Assembly (NCBI GenBank): GCA_003058525.1
Contig: QBVD01000035.1
Span: 1 to 64,000, forward strand
Length of the DNA stretch: 64,000 bases
DNA from: a gamma proteobacterium symbiont of Ctena orbiculata
GTDB lineage: Bacteria; Pseudomonadota; Gammaproteobacteria; Chromatiales; Chromatiaceae
Direction: 5' to 3'
In this document: positions 18,011 to 27,498 of the stretch, in pieces
Numbering within the stretch: the first letter of the stretch is position 1
How the letters are laid out: each line of letters begins with the position of its first letter
Notes under the pieces: generated by a model
Seen by the model: only the letters and a program-made list of their open reading frames with translations
What the model was told of the DNA's origin: nothing
The model's database searches: none
Program-made: the position numbers and the translations under genes

Positions 18011-19072
18011 TCATAAATACTGGTCACGCAAGGCCGGATAGATCAGCTCCCCCATCGAGAGGTTGACCGCAGCCTTCAGGCACGGATCGTCCTGCCACCC
18101 TTCAAGCAGGCGTTTCAGATAGGGCATCATCGCCGCGGAGAGGGCTTGGCTGGCGCTCCTGGGCACCGCACCCGGCATATTCGTGACACAAAAGTGGGTC
18201 ACCCCATCCACCTGATAGCTCGGCTCCTCATAGGTCGTCGGGCGGGTAGTCTCGATGCACCCGCCCTGATCGACTGATATATCCACAACCACACTGCCCG
18301 CCTGCATCGTCGAAATCTGTTGGCGTGATATCAGATGCGGCGCTTTCGCTCCGGGAATCAATACCGCACCGATCAGCAGGTCGGCACTGGCAACCGCCTC
18401 ACTGATCGCATCCTGATAGGGATAGAGTGCAGTGACACTGTTGCCAAGTACCCGCATCGCGCCCATTTTATCCCTTAATCGATCAAACACCGTGACCCGG
18501 GCACCCACGGCAGCGGCAAGTTGGGCGGCATTGCCCCCCGCCTGACCGGCGCCCAATATCACCACATGACCCCGTTCCGCGGCTGGCAGGCCACCCAGCA
18601 ACAGCCCCCTGCCCCCATGCTGATGGTGTAACAGGGTAACGCCATTCTGTACCGCAATTCGACCGGCTATATCACTCATCGGGGCCAGAATCGGCAACCC
18701 TCCTCGGTCCGCCACCGTTTCAAAGGCGATGCCGGTGACGCCTGAATGTAAGAGACGCCGGGTCAATCCCTCATCCGCTGCCAGGTGGAGAAAGCAGAAC
18801 AGCAATTGCCCTTCCCGCAGCATCTCCGGCTCATTGTCATAGGGCTCCTTGACCTTCACTACCAGTTCGGCCTGCTGATAGATCGTCTCTGCATCGGACA
18901 CGATCTCCACCCCGGCCTTCTCATATGTCTGATCCGTGTAACCACTGGCGCTGCCCGCGCCCTGCTCCAGCAGCACCAGATGCCCTGCCTTGACCAACTC
19001 GCCGCAGGCCTCAGGGACCAAACCTACCCGTCCCTCAAGGGGCTTGATCTCTTTCGGTATGCCGATTTTCAT
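18011..19072 (-). CDS. ald: Alanine dehydrogenase
   Basis: About 353 residues; NAD-dependent conversion of L-alanine to pyruvate and ammonia. The key positions are visible: Arg in EGRVGLVPE, Lys in LVVKVKEP, His in LFCFLHLAAD, and Asp in VDISVDQGG; the nucleotide-binding loop is GAGQAGGNAAQLAAAVGA. The ATG at 19072 is preferred because GAGAGA lies eight bases before it; one at 19078 would be too close. It is divergent from trxB. The protein is slightly shorter than the 371 residues common in the family. Confidence 0.93.
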   Translation of the reverse strand: MKIGIPKEIKPLEGRVGLVPEACGELVKAGHLVLLEQGAGSASGYTDQTYEKAGVEIVSDAETIYQQAELVVKVKEPYDNEPEMLREGQLLFCFLHLAADEGLTRRLLHSGVTGIAFETVADRGGLPILAPMSDIAGRIAVQNGVTLLHHQHGGRGLLLGGLPAAERGHVVILGAGQAGGNAAQLAAAVGARVTVFDRLRDKMGAMRVLGNSVTALYPYQDAISEAVASADLLIGAVLIPGAKAPHLISRQQISTMQAGSVVVDISVDQGGCIETTRPTTYEEPSYQVDGVTHFCVTNMPGAVPRSASQALSAAMMPYLKRLLEGWQDDPCLKAAVNLSMGELIYPALRDQYL

Positions 19073-19237
19073 TACCATATTCTCTCGATTCTTTACCCCG
19101 GAGGGATGATTACGTAGTATTCCCGCAATCCTGATTTATGTCTTGGATGCGGGTCACCGATTAAGGACGCGCAAGGCCAAGTCTTATTTAATATCGCCTG
19201 CCACACAACAAGCCGGGGCAGGCCTGAGCTGGAGTAA

Positions 19238-20209
<972 letters not shown>

Positions 20210-20220
20210 TATTAATGTCC

Positions 20221-20246
20221 GCAAATGAACGCTGATCAACGCAAAC
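20221..20246 (+). repeat. Dispersed repeat copy (consensus near GCRAATGAACGCYRATCAMC)
   Basis: The run starting GCAAATGAACGCTGATCA closely matches sequences at about 45464-45489 and, in inverse orientation, 45624-45659. This is one member of a short dispersed family. It overlaps the annotated start of the lipocalin gene, which supplies its first codons. Confidence 0.5.
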
Positions 20247-20806
20247 GGTTTTGTGTTGCGGTATCAGATATCTCAAGGCGTATTGTTTATCTGTTGGCTG
20301 TTTGTCTCGTACTGGCAAGCTGTACTCAGCTACCTCGAGGCATCCAGCCCATCAGCGGATTTGAAATCGACCGATATCTCGGCACATGGTATGAAATCGC
20401 ACGCCTGGACCATCGCTTTGAAAAAGGCCTTAATAATGTCACCGCCAACTACACGCTACGGAATGATGGCGGCATCAATGTAATCAACAGAGGATACGCT
20501 CCCAAGGATCAGGCATGGAAAGAGGCACAAGGCAAAGCATACTTTGTCGATGACAATCAAAAAGGCCATTTGCAGGTCTCGTTTTTCGGTCCTTTCTACA
20601 GCTCATATGTAATCTTCGAACTGGACAAGGACGACTACCAATACGCCTTTGTCAGTGGATACAACCGTGATTATCTTTGGCTACTGGCAAGAAAGCCCGG
20701 CATCGACAGAAAGATCATTAAACGTTTTCTTGATCACTCTAGATCGTTAGGTTTCGACACTAACGAAATCATCTTTGTCGATCATAGCCACTCATTCAAC
20801 AAGTAA
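20225..20806 (+). CDS. blc: Lipocalin-family outer-membrane lipoprotein (Blc-like)
   Basis: The 193-residue protein is a bacterial lipocalin. A signal with lipobox VLASC is followed by the family motif DRYLGTWYEIARLDHRFEKG and the beta strands FFGPFYSSYVIFELDKD and YAFVSGYNRDYLWLLARKP. Blc proteins bind fatty acids or lysophospholipids at the outer membrane. The only ATG is at 20225, it has no good ribosome-binding site and it falls inside a short dispersed repeat (20221-20246), so the true start may be different. It follows trxB by 15 bases. Confidence 0.88.
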   Translation: MNADQRKRFCVAVSDISRRIVYLLAVCLVLASCTQLPRGIQPISGFEIDRYLGTWYEIARLDHRFEKGLNNVTANYTLRNDGGINVINRGYAPKDQAWKEAQGKAYFVDDNQKGHLQVSFFGPFYSSYVIFELDKDDYQYAFVSGYNRDYLWLLARKPGIDRKIIKRFLDHSRSLGFDTNEIIFVDHSHSFNK

Positions 20807-21160
20807 TGAGCCTGCCGCTATAATCACGCTTTAAATCGGTTATCTTGAATATCGATCTCTAAACAAAAATATAGCGCTTCCTTACAACATGCAGATCATG
20901 ATGGCTATCCCGACTTCAAGACACCCCCCTAGGGCCTAAGTACACTAATCCGGCTAAATAATTCGGTTTGCTTCCGGACTCATTAGGCAGCTTTATTGAC
21001 TACCATCATCGATAAAAACATTTCAGGTCAAACCTATCATTTAAACAATGTTTTGGTGATATGCCTCATTGCCAACCTAATAGTTAAAAAGTTATTGTCA
21101 GATTGTTGGTATCCAATGTGATATCAATATCATGTGATTACAACAGCCAGGAGGATAGCA
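20807..21160. other. Intergenic region before the HAF-repeat gene
   Basis: No gene is supported in these 354 bases. It is AT-rich and contains a CTAGGGCCTAAG run at about 20930 that resembles the short motif seen after several stop codons elsewhere in the window, and two copies of ATGTGAT about 20 bases apart near 21115-21136. A promoter for the HAF gene is expected here, but I cannot place it. Confidence 0.4.
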
Positions 21161-22552
21161 ATGAATAAGTCACTCTCTGCGTTGATGCTTGCAATATTCC
21201 TAGGCAATAGCTTTGTACAGGCTGAGATAGTTATAACCGATATACAAGCCGTAGATTTAGGCACATTGCCTGGTGGAACCTCCAGCATTGCACACGACAT
21301 AAATGAGTTTGGAAACATAGTCGGTCGCAGCGATACCCTATCAGGTGAAATCCATGCCTTCTATCTCCCTACAGGAGGCGTGATGCAAGACCTTGGTACA
21401 CTGACTGATGGTGATTCCAGTGTTGCGCTTGGCCTGAATGACGACGACCAGATTGTCGGTCGTTCGAATATCTTGAATCCAATAACGAGTGATTTAGTCA
21501 ATCACGGTTTTATTTGGGAAACTGGTGTGATGCGTGATCTGGGTGCCTTTCCACCCCAAGACGACATCAACTCCAGCAGCACCGCGACTGCAATCAATAA
21601 CAGTGGGTTGATCTCGGGCAGTGTGGATCTGGCCGGGGTGGTTTGGGACCTGAACGGCACACCTAATTATCCCCCCTTTCCGCCTTATGTAAGAGTCACG
21701 GATCCTGGTCCGTTCAGCCCCGCGAACACGGAAGATATCAATCATGCGGGACAAGCGGTAGGCACACTTGTTTCCTTTATAACGGGATTCCGTTGGCAGG
21801 CAGGCACATTAGAAACTCTCGTACATTTACAACCGGGGCTCGACACCGATGCCTATGGAATCAACGAACTGGGTGAGATCGCAGGACGCGCACTCGTTGG
21901 GCCGCCTATCTACTCTCATGCAGTCTATTGGCCTGAACCGATAACAGTGATCGATCTGGGAACGCTTGGGGGCGACAATAGTGAAGCGCGTGATATCAAT
22001 GATGACAGGGTAATCGTCGGCCACAGCGACACGGCCAGCGGAGAAACGGTAGCATTCATCTGGCATACCGATTTTGGCATGCAATCACTTGGTACACTAG
22101 GTGGCGCAAACAGTAAAGCCTACGCCATCAATTCCACAGGACAGATTGTCGGTGAAAGCGAGACCGCAACAGGAGAGATTCACGCCACACTATGGAATGT
22201 CAGCTATGCCACCAGCGTCCTGATTGATATCAAACCCCACAATATGAAGAACCCGGTCAATCCTCGCTCCAAAGGCAAACTCAAAGTCGCTATTCTGACA
22301 ACCGATGATTTTGACGCCAGCATGGTAAACATTGACTCCATTCGATTCGGTCCAGACGGCGCCGAAGCCGTGCAAAGCCGAGTTAAAGACTTCGACCATG
22401 ACGGCGACTGGGATTTGGTTTTCAAGGTAAAAACAGGTGAAACAGGCATTGCCTGCGATGACACGGAAGCAACTCTATCGGCCCAAACCCTGGATGGTGA
22501 TCCCGTAACAGGTACAGACTCCATCAAAACGGTCGGTTGTAATAAAAAATAA
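21161..22552 (+). CDS. Exported HAF-repeat protein with C-terminal calcium-loop domain
   Basis: About 463 residues from the ATG at 21161, which has AGGAGG six bases upstream; the signal peptide ends near SFVQA. The middle contains at least six HAF-type repeats of the form DLGTLGG-(N/T)S-A-DIN-x-x-x-x-IVG-S-(D/E)T-x-(T/S)GE-x-(H/V)AF. Such repeats probably form a beta-propeller-like extracellular fold. The last 115 residues are a separate domain with IDIKPHNMKNPVNPRSKGKL and a calcium-binding-like DFDHDGDWD. Function unknown. It stands alone and ends at a hairpin. Confidence 0.78.
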   Translation: MNKSLSALMLAIFLGNSFVQAEIVITDIQAVDLGTLPGGTSSIAHDINEFGNIVGRSDTLSGEIHAFYLPTGGVMQDLGTLTDGDSSVALGLNDDDQIVGRSNILNPITSDLVNHGFIWETGVMRDLGAFPPQDDINSSSTATAINNSGLISGSVDLAGVVWDLNGTPNYPPFPPYVRVTDPGPFSPANTEDINHAGQAVGTLVSFITGFRWQAGTLETLVHLQPGLDTDAYGINELGEIAGRALVGPPIYSHAVYWPEPITVIDLGTLGGDNSEARDINDDRVIVGHSDTASGETVAFIWHTDFGMQSLGTLGGANSKAYAINSTGQIVGESETATGEIHATLWNVSYATSVLIDIKPHNMKNPVNPRSKGKLKVAILTTDDFDASMVNIDSIRFGPDGAEAVQSRVKDFDHDGDWDLVFKVKTGETGIACDDTEATLSAQTLDGDPVTGTDSIKTVGCNKK

Positions 22553-22575
22553 CCACCCGTCCAGTGAATAGCATT

Positions 22576-22599
22576 ACAGGCGACCCTTAGGTCGCCTGT
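22576..22599 (+). terminator. Probable terminator hairpin after the HAF-repeat gene
   Basis: A perfect 10-bp stem ACAGGCGACC/GGTCGCCTGT with a CTTA loop begins 24 bases after the stop. The following sequence is only moderately T-rich (CATTTTATTA about ten bases on), so it is a likely but not textbook rho-independent terminator. The symmetric stem could also serve the convergent yjbQ transcript. Confidence 0.55.
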
Positions 22600-22860
22600 C
22601 CTATCCACGCATTTTATTATCCATAGAACAAAAAAGTCTAGTTACTTAGATAGTTGCCTTTACATGTGAATATGTAACATCGCAGCAGTTAAATCGGTCA
22701 CTGCCCAGTGCTTCAGCAAAACCAAAATTTATTACTACGCGGATGCCATAAACCCGAATTACCTGGCAGATCATGGAATCGAGTACCCACAGGTGTTACT
22801 AAAATCGGAGTCCTAGTTTATAAAACAGATATGTATCCTTTTAGCGCTAGGATGTGTTCA
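22600..22860. other. Intergenic region between two convergent genes
   Basis: No gene, RNA or clear repeat is visible in this stretch between the hairpin and the end of yjbQ. It is AT-rich. Confidence 0.4.
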
Positions 22861-23268
22861 TCATATTTCTGACACTATTGTACAGACAACCCTACGGTCA
22901 CTCCTTGGCCCATCGAACTCGCAGAAGAAGATATTCTGCCAGCGTGAAAGACCCAGTTTGCCATCGATAATCGGGATGGTCTCGGATGGTCCAACCAGGC
23001 CCGCTTTGAGGTGACTGTCCCCATTGCCGTCCTGGGCGTCGTGCAGCCAGACGCCCTGCGGGATCATCTTGCGCAGCAGGTTGACCACATCGGTCTGCAC
23101 ACTCTGGTCCCAGTTCTCCTGGATCATGATCGCCGCCGTTGCACCTTGCGCGTAGACATTCACCAATCCCTGTTCAATACCGCTGTGTGCCAGCACTCGT
23201 TCAACCTGGTCTGTGATATCGACTAAAGTCTCGCGTTTGTCGGTCTGTAAATGAATCGTCTCACCCAT
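22861..23268 (-). CDS. YjbQ/UPF0047 family protein
   Basis: The 135-residue product carries the UPF0047 signature: ITDQVERVLAHSGIEQGLVN, then GNGDSHLKAGLVGPSETIPI and WQNIFFCEFDGPR. YjbQ of E. coli has weak thiamine-phosphate synthase activity and the cellular role of the family is unclear. The gene is convergent with the HAF gene and divergent from the sigma-54 operon, with about 570 bases between it and the operon's first gene. Confidence 0.92.
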   Translation of the reverse strand: MGETIHLQTDKRETLVDITDQVERVLAHSGIEQGLVNVYAQGATAAIMIQENWDQSVQTDVVNLLRKMIPQGVWLHDAQDGNGDSHLKAGLVGPSETIPIIDGKLGLSRWQNIFFCEFDGPRSDRRVVCTIVSEI

Positions 23269-23655
23269 ACCCGTTTCTCACCCGCTGTTCGCTGAGATTA
23301 AATATCCCATCCAATGTTCCTGCTACCAATTTTGTCAGAAAAAAGTCCGATGCCCGATTTCTACCGCGTAATTGACTCTCCGTGAATAGAGGCTGTTTAC
23401 AAGCTGCTCAGGTGGTCTAATCATACAAGGCTTGGCGTCGATCTGTATTCTTGCACCAACAGTCGCCCGCTCATCACATTTTTCGGTACGCCAAATTGGC
23501 ATATTTTTTTTCTTTTGATAACAAACGGTTATCAACAAGCGCATCATTCAACCAGACAATTTGTCAGGTTCAGCCATTGGCCGGCACTTGTCGAAAATAA
23601 CTATCGATAATTTTTTATCAAAATAAACAATAGGATATCGAACCAACTCGCAGAA
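23269..23655. other. Long AT-rich regulatory region upstream of the respiratory operon
   Basis: I see no credible gene here; a 70-codon minus-strand open frame lacks a ribosome-binding site and family resemblance. The part from about 23560 to 23655 is strongly AT-rich with runs of A and T (for example ATAATTTTTTATCAAAATAA), as expected for DNA bending or activator binding upstream of a sigma-54 promoter. No specific enhancer-binding site is identified. Confidence 0.4.
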
Positions 23656-23671
23656 TGGCACAGGGATTGCT
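23656..23671 (+). promoter_or_regulatory. Sigma-54 (RpoN) promoter of the respiratory operon
   Basis: TGGCAC-AGGGA-TTGCT matches the -24/-12 consensus TGGCAC-N5-TTGC(A/T) at every position, with 11 bases from the second G of the -24 GG to the G of the -12 GC. It points toward the small Tat protein gene, whose start is about 170 bases downstream. Such promoters need an AAA+ enhancer-binding protein, so expression of the module is expected to be switched on by a specific signal. Confidence 0.78.
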
Positions 23672-23841
23672 CATACTGTTGAGATCGGCTTGCACATCCG
23701 ACACACAACCGCTGTAAAAAAAATTAACGCGATTGCAGTATTCCGCTTTTATTAAAGACAACACTTCACCGCCGCCGATTGCCGCTGATCGGTATAGCGG
23801 AATGTATTGACAGTTTTGAAACAGGCCAAGAGGTAATTCAG

Positions 23842-24177
23842 ATGTTTAAAAGATGGATCATACCGCTGCAAAGATGGCTGTTCGGAGTAACTGAAAATCA
23901 ACAGCACACCCGGTTGGACAGTTCAGATGAGCCGGATACTACCCGCAGACGTTTTTTCAAGCAGGCAGCCATCAGTACGGTGAGCATCGCCGGCACCGCA
24001 GGCCTGGCCAAGACTGCCGTTGATTCCATGCCTCAACCTGACTTGCGACAGCGATATAACAAAGACGCCGTTAAGGGTGAAGAAGAACTCCTGCAACGGG
24101 AATATGTGCTTATGACCGACCAGGAAAAGGACGCAATGGTGCAGTCATTCGTCGATACCTACAACAAAGAATCCTGA
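23842..24177 (+). CDS. Small Tat-exported protein related to the N-terminus of the next Fe-S subunit
   Basis: The 111-residue protein starts at the ATG at 23842 (GAGG nine bases upstream). A twin-arginine signal TTRRRFFKQAAISTVSIAG directs it through Tat. The short mature part ends REYVLMTDQEKDAMVQSFVD. That tail resembles YRLMTDEEKKEAIDRLE in the N-terminal part of the following ferredoxin subunit, which also has a Tat signal; the two look like paralogues, with the iron-sulfur domain absent here. No cysteine or cofactor motif is present. It is the first gene of the operon and may be an assembly or escort factor, which is inference. Confidence 0.72.
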   Translation: MFKRWIIPLQRWLFGVTENQQHTRLDSSDEPDTTRRRFFKQAAISTVSIAGTAGLAKTAVDSMPQPDLRQRYNKDAVKGEEELLQREYVLMTDQEKDAMVQSFVDTYNKES

Positions 24178-24230
24178 TCATCAAGAGATTGTTCCAGTCT
24201 ATCCGATAGCCACTCGATCTGAGGACAACC

Positions 24231-25259
24231 ATGCCCAAACAAGAAGAGAGCAAAGAAAACGATAGCAAACCCACCACCCGCCGTGATTTTCTGCGCAGTG
24301 CGGGCAACTACACGGTGGCATCACTATCCGGCGCGGCGATGCTGCTGTCCGATCCCAAACCGGCGAAAGCGAATGTCACATGGGCGGAACATTTCCAGAA
24401 AAACTATCGGCTAATGACAGATGAGGAAAAAAAGGAGGCTATCGACCGCCTCGAAACCCGTTATTCAGAGGAATACGGCAAAAAAGTCATCGTCGACGAT
24501 GCACCCTCAATGGAGGGTGTTTTGTTTGGATATGCGCTCAATATACAGAAATGCATCGGTTGCCGTCGGTGTGTCAAGGCCTGCGTGGCGGAGAACAACC
24601 AATCCCGTGGCGACGAACAGCAGATCGAGTGGATTCGCGTGTTACGCATGGAAAAGGGAAATTTTACCGAGGCAGGCAGGGATCAACACGGTTACCCGGA
24701 TGCATACGGCGTTCAGGTCGGCGGCAACGCCTACAAACCCGCGGGAGTGGTGCTGGAAGGCCAGCACTATTATGAACCGGAACAGGTGCCGGAAAAGGAC
24801 GCCTTCTACTTTCCCATGCAATGCATGCAGTGTGAGAAACCTCCCTGTGTCAAGGTCTGTCCGGTACGTACCACCTATCGTGATCCCGACGGCATCGTGG
24901 TTATCGATTACAACTGGTGTATCGGCTGTCGCATGTGCATCGGCGCCTGTCCCTATTGGGCCCGGCGCTTCAATTGGGGCGAACCCAATCTGCCGAAGGA
25001 AGAGATGAATCCCAATACCCACTATCTTGGCAATCGCCCGCGTATGAAAGGTGTTGTCGAGAAATGCAGCTTCTGTATCCAGCGTACCCGCAAAGGCCGC
25101 TGGACTGCTTGTGTCGAGGTATGTCCTGTCGGTGCCCGTAAGTTCGGCAATCTTTTGGATCCGAACAGTGAAATCCGCAAAGTCCTGGCAAACAAGAAAG
25201 TGTTCCGCCTGCGGGCCGACCTCAATACCTATCCCAAGTTTTTCTATTTCATGGATTAA
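24231..25259 (+). CDS. Tat-exported ferredoxin-like subunit with four [4Fe-4S] clusters (DsrO/NrfC-like)
   Basis: The 342-residue protein has a Tat signal (TTRRDFLRSAGNYTVASL) and four cysteine sets: CIGCRRCVKAC, CMQCEKPPCVKVCP, CIGCRMCIGACP, and CSFCIQRTRKGRWTACVEVCP. This is the electron-transfer subunit of CISM-type complexes (relatives DsrO, NrfC, PsrB, TtrB), placed on the periplasmic side by its Tat signal. It should pass electrons between the membrane NrfD-like partner encoded next and the multihaem cytochrome. An insert of about 60 residues (EAGRDQHGYPDAYG) separates cluster sets 1 and 2. The exact complex is not known. Confidence 0.88.
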   Translation: MPKQEESKENDSKPTTRRDFLRSAGNYTVASLSGAAMLLSDPKPAKANVTWAEHFQKNYRLMTDEEKKEAIDRLETRYSEEYGKKVIVDDAPSMEGVLFGYALNIQKCIGCRRCVKACVAENNQSRGDEQQIEWIRVLRMEKGNFTEAGRDQHGYPDAYGVQVGGNAYKPAGVVLEGQHYYEPEQVPEKDAFYFPMQCMQCEKPPCVKVCPVRTTYRDPDGIVVIDYNWCIGCRMCIGACPYWARRFNWGEPNLPKEEMNPNTHYLGNRPRMKGVVEKCSFCIQRTRKGRWTACVEVCPVGARKFGNLLDPNSEIRKVLANKKVFRLRADLNTYPKFFYFMD

Positions 25260-25270
25260 GGGGAGATCTC

Positions 25271-26527
25271 ATGATGCGCTTTTTTCAATTCGTGGTCGAT
25301 TTCCTGCGGGCAGGTTTCACCGGGGGCATCCTGTTCTGGTCCTGGATGCTTTTCCTGGCCTTTTTCATCATGCTCTGGGGATACGGGGAGTATGTCCAGA
25401 TCGCCAATGGCATGATCGTCACCAACCTCAACGATCAGGTCAGCTGGGGGTTCTACCTGGCCAATTTCGTGTTCATGGTCGGTGTGGCGGCAGCTGCGGT
25501 AACCGTAGTATTTCCGGCCTATGTCTATAAACACAAAGAGTTGCACCGCATTGTGATACTTGGCGAAATGCTCGCCATTGCTGCGGTGGTGATGTGTCTG
25601 CTTTTCGTCGTTGCGCATATGGGTAGACCGGACCGCCTGTGGCATATCTTCCCGGTGATTGGCATTTTCAACTGGCCCCATGCCATGCTGACATGGGATG
25701 TTATCGTGCTCAGCGGTTACCTGCTGCTCAATATCATCGGCGGTTTCTACTACCTGTACAAAAAATATGCCGGCACTGAGGTCAACAAGGCCTTCTATCT
25801 GCCGATCGTCTATATCGCCATTGTCTGGGCATTGAGTATCCATACGGTTACGGCATTCCTGATCAACACCATGCCGGCGCGTCCGATGTGGTTCCACTCG
25901 ATGATGCCGATCAAGTTCATCACCACGGCGTTTGCCGCGGGCCCTTCGCTGATCATCATCGTGTTCCTTCTGGTGCGCCGTTTCACACCCATGAAGATTG
26001 CCGATGAGGCCTTCCACCTCCTTTCCCAGATTGTCGTCTGGTGTCTCGGCATAGCACTGTTTCTGACAATGTCGGAGATAGTCACTGAACTCTATCCCGC
26101 CACCGAGCACTCCCTGGGTCTGCAATATCTGATGTTTGGGCACAATGGCCTGAACAGCCTGGTGCCCTATTTCTGGACTGCACTATCCCTGATGGTGGGC
26201 TCATTCGTGCTGTTGCTGATACCCAGGATCAGAAAAAACCTGACTCTCCTGCCCATCATCTGTTTCGCTGCCTTTATCGGCATCTGGATCGAAAAAGGTA
26301 TGGGCTTGATGCTGCCAGGCGTGATCCCGACACCCATTGGCGAGTTCGCAGAATATACACCGAGCCATATTGAACTCATGGTTGTCGGCGGTGTGTGGGC
26401 AATCGGTTTTTTCATGCTTACCTTCATGCTTAAAGGTGCGGTCGCGGTACTGCTGGGAGAAGTCCGCTACCAAACACCGGTAAGCGAGCAACCTATTACA
26501 GGCGAACAGACCGAAGCAACAACTTGA
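25271..26527 (+). CDS. NrfD/DsrP-like quinone-interacting membrane subunit
   Basis: A 418-residue integral membrane protein with about ten hydrophobic segments, in the larger DsrP/HmeB-like branch of the NrfD family. The segment VSWGFYLANFVFMVGVAAAA followed by VFPAYVYKHKELHR is typical of that branch, as is PHAMLTWDVIVLSGYLLLN. Such subunits exchange electrons with the quinone pool through an Fe-S partner, without haem. It starts 11 bases after the Fe-S gene (GGGGAGA upstream). It belongs with the preceding subunit, forming a DsrOP-like pair. Confidence 0.88.
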   Translation: MMRFFQFVVDFLRAGFTGGILFWSWMLFLAFFIMLWGYGEYVQIANGMIVTNLNDQVSWGFYLANFVFMVGVAAAAVTVVFPAYVYKHKELHRIVILGEMLAIAAVVMCLLFVVAHMGRPDRLWHIFPVIGIFNWPHAMLTWDVIVLSGYLLLNIIGGFYYLYKKYAGTEVNKAFYLPIVYIAIVWALSIHTVTAFLINTMPARPMWFHSMMPIKFITTAFAAGPSLIIIVFLLVRRFTPMKIADEAFHLLSQIVVWCLGIALFLTMSEIVTELYPATEHSLGLQYLMFGHNGLNSLVPYFWTALSLMVGSFVLLLIPRIRKNLTLLPIICFAAFIGIWIEKGMGLMLPGVIPTPIGEFAEYTPSHIELMVVGGVWAIGFFMLTFMLKGAVAVLLGEVRYQTPVSEQPITGEQTEATT

Positions 26528-26576
26528 CCTTGTGACTCATGGATTGTGCGGACCATATCGATTTGGAGAAAAAACG

Positions 26577-27386
26577 ATGACGAGCTATCGAAACCATCTG
26601 TCTATTTTGGGTCTCTGCTTGCTGGCGGTTATGTCGATCAAGTCCGCAATCGGCACTGAGGCTCAGGATGGCAACGAGTGCTTCGAAAGCCGGGACGGCA
26701 TGTCACAGGTCATTTCACATGAAACAGCACCTGGGATGATGAATGTGAAATGCTCCCCCGCTACAGGTGGCGTGTTGTGGTGGGGAGACCCTTTCGAAGG
26801 CACTATCCCTATGGGTCACATGGATATAGAAGCGGATTACTTTCATGAAGAGGCTGTGGTGAAACCCCGTGAACCGCAAATTGACAGGAACAAACTGCTG
26901 ACGATATGCAGTATGGCCTGCCACAACGGTGAATATGTTCCGATCCCGTACAACAAGGATCCCCGCCCGTTGAAGATGCATCTGGACATTATTCCTGACG
27001 CCATGAACCTCAAGCATGGCAAAGGAGGCGTCTGGTGTCTTGATTGTCACCACTTGGTCGACCGCACCAAGCTGATCGACAATTTTGGCTATTCGATCAG
27101 CTTCAATCAGCCGCAAAAACTCTGCGGCAAGTGTCACGGTCAGGTCTATCGTGCCTGGCGCGACGGAATCCACGGTAAGCGAATCGGCATGTGGGACAAG
27201 GGCGGCAAAAAACGCTGGTGGGTCTGTACTGAATGTCACAACCCGCATGATGTTGAACAGGCAGGGAGAAATTCCGGCTTTGCTCAATTGCGGCCGGAAC
27301 CGGCGCCAAACCTGCCAAAGGGGATGACGAATGCGGATCACGAAAGGATGCACCATGGCCCAATCCAAAGTGAAGAACCTCATTAA
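26577..27386 (+). CDS. Periplasmic multihaem cytochrome c (three CXXCH plus one CX3CH)
   Basis: About 269 residues from the ATG at 26577 (GGAG eight bases upstream), with a signal peptide ending near SAIGTEA. Canonical haem sites are CLDCH at 154-158, CGKCH at 183-187 and CTECH at 217-221. A fourth site, CSMACH at 111-116, has three residues between the cysteines. Additional histidines (for example at 135, 147, 159 and 199) could be distal ligands. It probably acts as the soluble or peripheral electron carrier for the NrfD-type complex encoded just upstream. It has two further cysteines (35 and 59) of unknown use. Family: multihaem cytochrome c of the NapC/NrfH-distant, DsrJ-unlike kind. Confidence 0.82.
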   Translation: MTSYRNHLSILGLCLLAVMSIKSAIGTEAQDGNECFESRDGMSQVISHETAPGMMNVKCSPATGGVLWWGDPFEGTIPMGHMDIEADYFHEEAVVKPREPQIDRNKLLTICSMACHNGEYVPIPYNKDPRPLKMHLDIIPDAMNLKHGKGGVWCLDCHHLVDRTKLIDNFGYSISFNQPQKLCGKCHGQVYRAWRDGIHGKRIGMWDKGGKKRWWVCTECHNPHDVEQAGRNSGFAQLRPEPAPNLPKGMTNADHERMHHGPIQSEEPH

Positions 27387-27498
27387 AAATGACTGCATCA
27401 CCAATATCCATATACAGCACAGGGCGTGATAAGGGATGTAAGAACTTATGCTCGTTCATTCACAGCGAGAGTAATGCTGATCAACGGAGAAGAGAACA

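Noticed and set aside
23335-23547. 70-codon minus-strand frame before the RpoN promoter
   Set aside because: No ribosome-binding site, no recognisable sequence, and it lies in regulatory DNA.
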